Shown one piece after another: positions 30,756 to 35,932 of a stretch of DNA of 35,932 bases. The DNA is taken from contig JAMOQH010000131.1 of NCBI GenBank assembly GCA_027064085.1, positions 1 through 35,932 of the forward strand. Direction: 5' to 3'. This DNA is from a bacterium (GTDB lineage Bacteria > UBP6 > JAFGXH01). Both the position numbers and the translations under genes were made by a program. The first letter of the stretch is position 1. Every line of letters begins with the position of its first letter. The notes beneath the pieces were generated by a model. It ran no database searches. It was given only the letters and a program-made list of their open reading frames with translations, and was not told where the DNA came from.

Positions 30756-33491
30756 ATGCTAAATAAAATTAATTTAATAAATAAACTACCCTATTCTATT
30801 ATTTTTCTCACCTTAATCATATTTAGCTCTTGTGATAATACATCAACCGGCTATAAAACTAAAGAGTGTAATAATCAATGCTTAGAAACTGGTATTTTCT
30901 GTGATAAAGATAATAGTTCTGCAGTATTCAATTGTACACAAGATAAAAATGGCTGTTTTATCAAAGAGCTCTTTCAAGAATGTGAAAATAATAAAATTTG
31001 TGTTGCTGGCACCTGTCAAATAAAAAATTGTGAATCACAATGTATTACCGAAGGTTATTTTTGTGAAAACAATAATCGATATCAATGTGGCAATTTCAAT
31101 GATGACAATTGTTTAGAAAAAAAAGAGGCTTTTTGTGAAAATGGTTATAATTGCGTTATGGGAGAATGTAAAAAAGATTGCGTTCCATCAGAAGAAGTTT
31201 GTGATGGCATAGACAACAATTGTAATGGCGAAACAGACGAAGGTGTAAAAATCACTTTTTACAAAGATTCAGACAACGATGGCTTTGGGGATATTAATAA
31301 CATAATTGAAACATGTTCTGCTCCTGATGGATATGTTGAAAATAATAATGACTGTAATGATACCGAACACAATACCAATCCTGATGCTCAAGAAATTTGT
31401 GATGGAATAGATAACAACTGTAATGGTAAAATTGATACTGAGGACAATACCCTTGAAGATGCACCATTAGCAGATAACCAAAATGGAATATGCAATGGAA
31501 GCAAAAAAATATGTAATAACGAATGGATAAACCCTGATTATACAACCTTAAATAGTTATGAATTAAATGATGAAAGTTGCAATAGCATTGATAATAACTG
31601 CAATGGTGAAACTGATGAAGGATATATCATTACAAATATCTCATGTGGAATAGGTGAATGCTCTAATACAGGAAGACTTGAATGCCAGAATGGCCAGGAA
31701 ATTGATACTTGTACACCTAATCAACCATCAGAAGAAGTCTGTGATGGCATAGACAATAACTGTAATGGTGAAATAGACGAAGGGTTAAAAATTACTTTTT
31801 ACAAAGATTCAGACAACGATGGCTTTGGGGATATTAATAACACAATTGAAGCATGTTCTCTTCCTGATGGCTATGTTGAAAATAATAATGACTGTGATGA
31901 TACCGAACATAATACCAATCCTGATGCTCAAGAAATTTGTGATGGAACTGATAATAACTGCAATAGTGAAACAGACGAAAACTTCCCGGATAGTGATAAT
32001 GATGGAATTGCTGATTGTGTTGACAACTGTGTTTATACGCAAAATGTCAATCAACTAGATGCAGATGATGATAATATGGGTAATGCTTGTGATTGTTACT
32101 TAGGAAATTCAAATATTGCCATTCAAGAAATATGCAATGGTATAGACGACAATTGCGATGGTCAAGTTGATGAGGGAAATGTATGTGCAACTGATAACTG
32201 TGTTGTTAGATTTCATGATAACCATAATTACATATTCTGTTCTACAAATACTATGAAAAAATCATGGAATAATGCCCGAAAATACTGTAATCAAAAAAAT
32301 TATAACTTAGTTACAATAGAAACAGAAGAAGAAAACAATTGGATTAGAAGTGAAATATCAAATAATCATTGGATAGGCTTAAATGATTTAAGAGATGGCC
32401 ACAAATGGGAAGCAGGTTTTGGAAGAATCTGGAATACAGACCATGATGATTGGGACGAAAAATGCTGGGAAATAAGGCATAATGATACTAAATGGCATGA
32501 TAGATATTGTAGCAGTGATGTAAAAAGAAGGTTTATTTGTGAAGAAAATTTTAACTTAGGTGCAAAAAAAACCTACGCTAAATCCTGTAAAGAAATTCTT
32601 GATAATGCCATAAATAACAATCAGCCAACTCCTACTTCTGGTGTTTATTATATAAATATCGGAACTCCGGGTAACTTCAACCCCATACCTGTTATTTGTG
32701 ATATGGATACAGATGGTGGAGGCTGGACACTTGTTGCTTCATGGTTTTATGACTACAACTGGACTCTTTCTTCTTATTCAACATCTAAATTTTTTGGAAT
32801 GGCAACAAAGGATACTGTTTCTTCAAATTTTGGAAATATGGTAATAAATGATTTTAGAATTATAGCAACAGAAAACCTTGTATATCGTGGATTAGAAAGA
32901 AATGATGATAATGGAAATCCTCTTGGAGCAACAGGAGCAGATTGGTACTATCATTATGATACCCCTATAAAATGGAAAGAAGTATGGGCTCCTCAAGCAC
33001 ATAATGGAAATAATGAAAATGATTGTAGTAATGGTTGGATTTCTTCAGAAGTAGAAACATCAAGACAAGCTATAAAGAAATTTAATTACTCTAAAAATAT
33101 TAAATTTAATTACATAAATAATAATCATCATTGGAACAATATTGGCGATTGGAGTACTATCTATCAAGGAGGTGAAGATAGGCCTAATACATGCGATAGA
33201 ATTGCAGATTATTGGGGAGCATTAACTCAGGAAGGCATAGAATTTACTATTTACAATAATTCAAATGAAAACTATGACCCTATTGAAGACGGTACATTGG
33301 GAATACCTAGAGAAAACAACCATACTGAAATTACCGGACATGATATTAGTACATACTACAGTGCAAGAGTTGGTTATGATGATGATAATAAAAATGCCTG
33401 TTATGGAAATAATTCCCTTCATACTGCAACTTATAGTGATAACGATGAAAATATTGATAATTCTACTAAATTATGGTGGTTTGTTAGATAA
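30756..33491 (+). CDS. Lipoprotein with MopE, TSP3, C-type lectin and fibrinogen-like regions
   Basis: A 911-residue exported protein. The signal peptide ends in lipobox IFSSC (Cys near residue 26). Next come Cys-rich segments, then six copies of a CDGIDNNCNG-type motif (about residues 149-465) in MopE-like metal-binding repeats, with Asp-rich DSDNDGFGD strings. A thrombospondin type 3-like stretch (DSDNDGIADCVDNC...) lies near 413-447. A C-type lectin-like domain follows at about 480-602 (WNNARKYC, WIGLNDL, RRFICEE). The last 300 residues resemble a fibrinogen C-terminal domain: SCKEILDNA, GVYYI, CDMDTDGGGWTLV, ending in LWWFVR. It is probably a surface-anchored, calcium-dependent adhesin or glycan binder. 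Ligand unknown; the domain names are by pattern and unsearched. Confidence 0.88.
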   Translation: MLNKINLINKLPYSIIFLTLIIFSSCDNTSTGYKTKECNNQCLETGIFCDKDNSSAVFNCTQDKNGCFIKELFQECENNKICVAGTCQIKNCESQCITEGYFCENNNRYQCGNFNDDNCLEKKEAFCENGYNCVMGECKKDCVPSEEVCDGIDNNCNGETDEGVKITFYKDSDNDGFGDINNIIETCSAPDGYVENNNDCNDTEHNTNPDAQEICDGIDNNCNGKIDTEDNTLEDAPLADNQNGICNGSKKICNNEWINPDYTTLNSYELNDESCNSIDNNCNGETDEGYIITNISCGIGECSNTGRLECQNGQEIDTCTPNQPSEEVCDGIDNNCNGEIDEGLKITFYKDSDNDGFGDINNTIEACSLPDGYVENNNDCDDTEHNTNPDAQEICDGTDNNCNSETDENFPDSDNDGIADCVDNCVYTQNVNQLDADDDNMGNACDCYLGNSNIAIQEICNGIDDNCDGQVDEGNVCATDNCVVRFHDNHNYIFCSTNTMKKSWNNARKYCNQKNYNLVTIETEEENNWIRSEISNNHWIGLNDLRDGHKWEAGFGRIWNTDHDDWDEKCWEIRHNDTKWHDRYCSSDVKRRFICEENFNLGAKKTYAKSCKEILDNAINNNQPTPTSGVYYINIGTPGNFNPIPVICDMDTDGGGWTLVASWFYDYNWTLSSYSTSKFFGMATKDTVSSNFGNMVINDFRIIATENLVYRGLERNDDNGNPLGATGADWYYHYDTPIKWKEVWAPQAHNGNNENDCSNGWISSEVETSRQAIKKFNYSKNIKFNYINNNHHWNNIGDWSTIYQGGEDRPNTCDRIADYWGALTQEGIEFTIYNNSNENYDPIEDGTLGIPRENNHTEITGHDISTYYSARVGYDDDNKNACYGNNSLHTATYSDNDENIDNSTKLWWFVR
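31185..31427 (+). repeat. Internal direct repeat, copy 1 (MopE unit)
   Basis: About 243 bases nearly identical to 31725-31967, offset by exactly 540 bases. It includes an unbroken identical run of more than 40 bases around 31263-31303. The reading frame is kept, so a unit of 180 residues was duplicated. Confidence 0.85.
31725..31967 (+). repeat. Internal direct repeat, copy 2 (MopE unit)
   Basis: Second copy of 31185-31427; differences are scattered and many are silent (for example AAC/AAT and GTT/GTC). Indicates a fairly recent in-frame duplication and a likely spot for copy-number change by recombination. Confidence 0.85.
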
Positions 33492-33602
33492 CTTATCTAA
33501 ATATTTTACTCCATACGGCTTTAGCCTTGAAGTCTAAATAGGAAATAAGTATATATTTATTTATTTAACATAAAATTAAAAATAAGATTAATAGATTAAA
33601 AT

Positions 33603-33686
33603 ATGAGCTATCGTAATATCATAGATTGTATAAATAATGATAACTACCAATCAACAAATGGAGTTTATAGAGCTATTGATGACTAA
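33603..33686 (+). pseudogene. Possible remnant of a fibrinogen-like domain
   Basis: A 27-codon frame reads RNIIDCINNDNYQSTNGVY and ends soon after. The C-x-I...N...S-x-G-V-Y pattern resembles the start of a fibrinogen-like domain, as at residues 609-630 of the upstream lipoprotein. No ribosome site precedes its ATG. It may be a leftover of a decayed paralogue; the match is short and could be chance. Confidence 0.25.
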
Positions 33687-33730
33687 GTAAATAAGTTTCA
33701 ATGATAATGTTTTATCAAAAAAATAAAAAT

Positions 33731-33745
33731 CCTAGCTATGCTAGG
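33731..33745 (-). terminator. Terminator of the small membrane protein gene
   Basis: CCTAGC and GCTAGG pair over 6 bp around a 3-base loop; on the minus strand ATTTTTATTTTTTT follows directly. It lies 25 bases after the stop at 33771. Confidence 0.8.
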
Positions 33746-33770
33746 TGGAGCTTTGATTAAATATAAAAAA

Positions 33771-34292
33771 TTATCTTTTCTGTAAAATTGTTAATTTAAA
33801 AAATAAAACTGCAATTACATATAATTCAACAAAAAGAAATACCCACTTTTGTATAGAACAAATCCCACTAATCATAACTAAATAAGCAGGCATTTTGTAA
33901 TTTACAGTGATAAAATAAATATGAAACACATTTTCTATTAAATCAAAAAAAGCAATTATAAATGGTAAAATCAAAAATATAGTTCCTCTAGTTTTTACTT
34001 TTGCATGAATATAAAACCTAGAAACAACAGAAAACATTAAAAGTGAATATGAAATTAAATATAAAAAATCTAAGTAAAAATGATTATGATATTCTAATAT
34101 TTGATTATTATCCCATGAATTAATTATTTTAACAAAGGTATCTTTATTAAGAGTTATTTGCATATTAATAAACTCTTTCATATTAATATCTTTTAAGATA
34201 AATGCCATTGTGCCATAAATAATGATAGTAAAAATAAAAAGTATTGTGATAGCTTTTCCGTTTCCTAATTTATTTTTAAAAATATTTAACAT
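33771..34292 (-). CDS. Hypothetical four-helix membrane protein
   Basis: Unrecognised protein of 173 residues with hydrophobic helices at about 13-33, 71-92, 102-124 and 137-166. An outer or inner loop at about 35-70 contains a NHFYLDFLYL segment. No catalytic motif stands out. ATG 34292 is chosen because GGAGAG lies directly upstream; the GTG at 34295 overlaps that site. It is a single gene with its own terminator and no operon partner. Base composition is like the surroundings. The layout (four helices and FDLIENVFH in the third) is seen in many uncharacterised small integral membrane proteins, so no function is proposed. Confidence 0.75.
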   Translation of the reverse strand: MLNIFKNKLGNGKAITILFIFTIIIYGTMAFILKDINMKEFINMQITLNKDTFVKIINSWDNNQILEYHNHFYLDFLYLISYSLLMFSVVSRFYIHAKVKTRGTIFLILPFIIAFFDLIENVFHIYFITVNYKMPAYLVMISGICSIQKWVFLFVELYVIAVLFFKLTILQKR

Positions 34293-34339
34293 CACTCTCC
34301 ACGCAAAGTATTTGCTTTCTTATAACATTTTTTATTATT

Positions 34340-34367
34340 TTGTAAAATATAAATTTTATGCTATAAT
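34340..34367 (+). promoter_or_regulatory. Extended -10 promoter of pgeF
   Basis: TGCTATAAT (34359-34367) is a perfect TGn-TATAAT extended -10; TTGTAA at 34340-34345 is a partial -35 with 16-base spacing. Transcription would start near 34374, about 18 bases before the ATG. Confidence 0.6.
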
Positions 34368-34391
34368 TGACAAGTTCAACGATGAGGGATT

Positions 34392-35069
34392 ATGTTTATT
34401 GAACCAAAGATATTTAGAAATACAGAATTATTATCTGGATTTTCATTTAACGACAAAGATTATAAATCACAAAATGATTTAGAAGAAGAATTAATAGGCT
34501 CAAAAACTAAAAAAATGATTTTCTTAAATCAAAACCACACTGACAAAATTGCAATTTACCCTGGAAGTGATTTAAAAAATGAATTTGATGCAATAATTAC
34601 ACAAAGAAAAGGATACTACTTATTTCTAAAAACAGCAGATTGTAACCCTATTTTATTTTTTAATTCAAAAGTAAAAGTTATAGGAGCAATTCATGCTGGC
34701 TGGCGAGGAATAGAACAAAAAATTATAACTAAAACAATAGAATTAGCACAAAAAAAATATCACTTAGAGCTTAAAGATACTAAATTTGTTATAGGGCCAA
34801 GCATTAGGTCTTGTTGTTATGAGGTAAAACAGGATTTAGTAGATAAATTTAGTAATTCATTTAAAAACACTGATAATTTCTTTATAAAAAGAGGAAATAA
34901 AATACATTTTGACCAAATTGAAGCAATTAAGCAGGAATTTAATAATTTAGGACTCAAAGAAGAAAATATTGAAATTATAGACCAATGCACACATTGCTCA
35001 AATCAATTCTTCAGCTATAGAAAAAATGGTACTGACCTTAGAAATATCTCTTTTATTGGTATGTCGTGA
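34392..35069 (+). CDS. pgeF: Peptidoglycan editing factor PgeF (YfiH/laccase-domain protein)
   Basis: Member of the YfiH/YlmD family, earlier called polyphenol oxidase or laccase-like. In E. coli it corrects peptidoglycan by removing L-Ser wrongly added to UDP-MurNAc in place of L-Ala. It has 225 residues. Metal-site residues are His49 (NQNH), Cys84 (TADCNP) and His101 (AIHAGWRG). The SCCYEV and FFSYRKNGTDLR...SFIG C-terminal motifs are standard. GAGG precedes the ATG. The start of a lytic transglycosylase gene overlaps its stop by 4 bases (GTGA), so the two cell-wall genes are probably coupled. Some family members have purine nucleoside phosphorylase activity, so substrate is not settled. 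Confidence 0.92.
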   Translation: MFIEPKIFRNTELLSGFSFNDKDYKSQNDLEEELIGSKTKKMIFLNQNHTDKIAIYPGSDLKNEFDAIITQRKGYYLFLKTADCNPILFFNSKVKVIGAIHAGWRGIEQKIITKTIELAQKKYHLELKDTKFVIGPSIRSCCYEVKQDLVDKFSNSFKNTDNFFIKRGNKIHFDQIEAIKQEFNNLGLKEENIEIIDQCTHCSNQFFSYRKNGTDLRNISFIGMS

Positions 35070-35932
35070 TTTTTTTACTAATTTTTTTTAATTTAAATAT
35101 TTCAGGATTTGGAAACAGACACATACCTTTAAATTCTGATTTTACACAATATAAAAGAGATAATCGTTTTCCGCTTACTTACAATGAAAGTATAGCTAAA
35201 TTTATTAAATATTACACAGGATATGCTAAAAAATACTATGAAAAAACTATAGGAAAATCAGAAGATTATAAAAAAATAATTTTCAAAGAGTTAGACAAAG
35301 CAAATCTTCCTCATGAGTTATTTTTACTTCCCTTTATAGAAAGTGGATACAACGAAATTGCCCTTTCAAGTGCAAAAGCTCAAGGTTTGTGGCAACTAAT
35401 GCCTTTTACAGCTGTTTCTTTAGGCTCTAAAGTTGATATATTCATAGATGAAAGACGAAATTACCAAAAAGCAACTCAACATGCAGTTAAATTTTTAAAA
35501 GAGCTTTATGACAAATACGATGATTGGTATCTAACTCTAGCAGCATATAATTGTGGCCCCAGTTGTGTTGACAAAAGAATTGAAGAGGGAGAAAGCAGGG
35601 ATTTTTGGAAAATAAGAGATAGTTTTCCTACTGAAACTCAAAATTATGTAAGTAAATTTATTGCAGTATTAATTATTTACAAAGATTTAAATGAATTTGG
35701 ATTAACTCCTATTATTAAACCAAAAGATAAAACATTTGTATTTGAATTATTTAATCCTGTACCATTAAGCTTTATTGCAAAAGCAAGCGGTTTATCAATA
35801 GACGATATAAAAAAATATAACACCGAATTAACAACTAACATAACCCCTCCGAATGTTGATATTTATAAATTAAAATTACCTATTACTGTAAAAGAAAATT
35901 TTACAAAAAATTTTGAAAAGATGAAAGATGAG
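35066..35932 (+). CDS. Lytic transglycosylase (SLT/MltD-like), 3' end cut by window
   Basis: Partial gene, 289 codons in the window and open at the right edge. GTG 35066 overlaps the pgeF stop. The product starts with a short hydrophobic signal-like segment (IFLLIFFNLNISGFG). An N-terminal helical region leads to a transglycosylase domain with catalytic Glu92 in LLPFIESGYN, the AQGLWQLMP motif and AAYNCGPS. After about residue 230 comes a LysM-like segment (VPLSFIAKASGLSIDDIKKYN), as in MltD types. The enzyme would cleave MurNAc-GlcNAc bonds in the periplasm. GTG start is chosen because no ATG fits upstream of the signal-like segment; a later in-frame start would remove it. Confidence 0.9.
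   Translation, partial: MIFLLIFFNLNISGFGNRHIPLNSDFTQYKRDNRFPLTYNESIAKFIKYYTGYAKKYYEKTIGKSEDYKKIIFKELDKANLPHELFLLPFIESGYNEIALSSAKAQGLWQLMPFTAVSLGSKVDIFIDERRNYQKATQHAVKFLKELYDKYDDWYLTLAAYNCGPSCVDKRIEEGESRDFWKIRDSFPTETQNYVSKFIAVLIIYKDLNEFGLTPIIKPKDKTFVFELFNPVPLSFIAKASGLSIDDIKKYNTELTTNITPPNVDIYKLKLPITVKENFTKNFEKMKDE

Noticed and set aside
31294-32058. Open frames antisense to, or in another frame of, the lipoprotein repeats
   Set aside because: They arise from the repetitive Asp/Asn-rich coding sequence, have no ribosome site and no recognisable domain.
33492-33602. Terminator after the lipoprotein gene at the GGCTTTAGCC stretch
   Set aside because: The stem is only 3 bp with a 4-base loop and no U-run follows, so it is not a credible terminator.

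Overview
The window is a strongly AT-rich, gene-dense chromosomal segment from a Gram-negative bacterium. MopE-type CDGIDNNCNG repeats, a Ser/Thr kinase with the HRDISPPN loop, an MXAN_5187-like protein, an MJ0042 zinc-ribbon/TPR protein and type IV pilus minor pilins all point to a low-GC relative of the former Deltaproteobacteria (Myxococcota/Bradymonadota side). That placement is inferred from gene content, not from a marker phylogeny. No rRNA, tRNA, transposase, integrase or cas gene was seen. No gene-free stretch exceeds 300 bases.

Layout. (1) 235-7210, plus: dnaJ, then a unit with its own promoter encoding a zinc-ribbon/GYF-like/TPR membrane protein, a catalytic and a non-catalytic M16 peptidase, a GT2 glycosyltransferase and a sugar nucleotidyltransferase. 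(2) 7207-13661, minus: from a perfect-consensus sigma70 promoter, an MXAN_5187-like protein, a eukaryotic-like kinase and the prepilin peptidase; then four minor pilins (FimT/PilV/PilW/PilX types), an ECF sigma factor and a tiny acidic membrane protein that may be its regulator. (3) 13830-16616, plus: a PilZ protein, a MacB-type permease without ATPase and an unknown membrane protein. (4) 16741-21604, minus: a YgeY-type M20 hydrolase; a highly structured repeat-bearing intergenic region; and the odd operon dnaB-queE-crp/fnr-mlaE. (5) 21732-24591, minus: lspA-lspA-lgt-lgt, a back-to-back duplication of two lipoprotein-maturation enzymes in overlapping genes. (6) 24886-27388, plus: two overlapping histidine kinase genes, the second with an N-terminal receiver domain. 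(7) 27373-30616: an M18 aminopeptidase diverging from a glutamate-semialdehyde dehydrogenase. (8) 30756-33491: a 911-residue lipoprotein combining MopE, thrombospondin-3, C-type lectin and fibrinogen-like regions. (9) 33771-end: an unknown membrane protein, pgeF and a lytic transglycosylase cut by the window edge.

The gene content leans to the cell envelope: pilus assembly with kinase, c-di-GMP and ECF regulators; doubled lipoprotein processing; a large adhesin-like lipoprotein; and peptidoglycan editing and cleavage. The strongest leads are the doubled lspA/lgt cluster with a near-identical catalytic-site block, the multidomain lipoprotein, the structured element at 17996-18145, a hairpin motif at two distant sites with a compensatory base-pair change, and the ECF sigma/acidic membrane protein pair behind the pilins.
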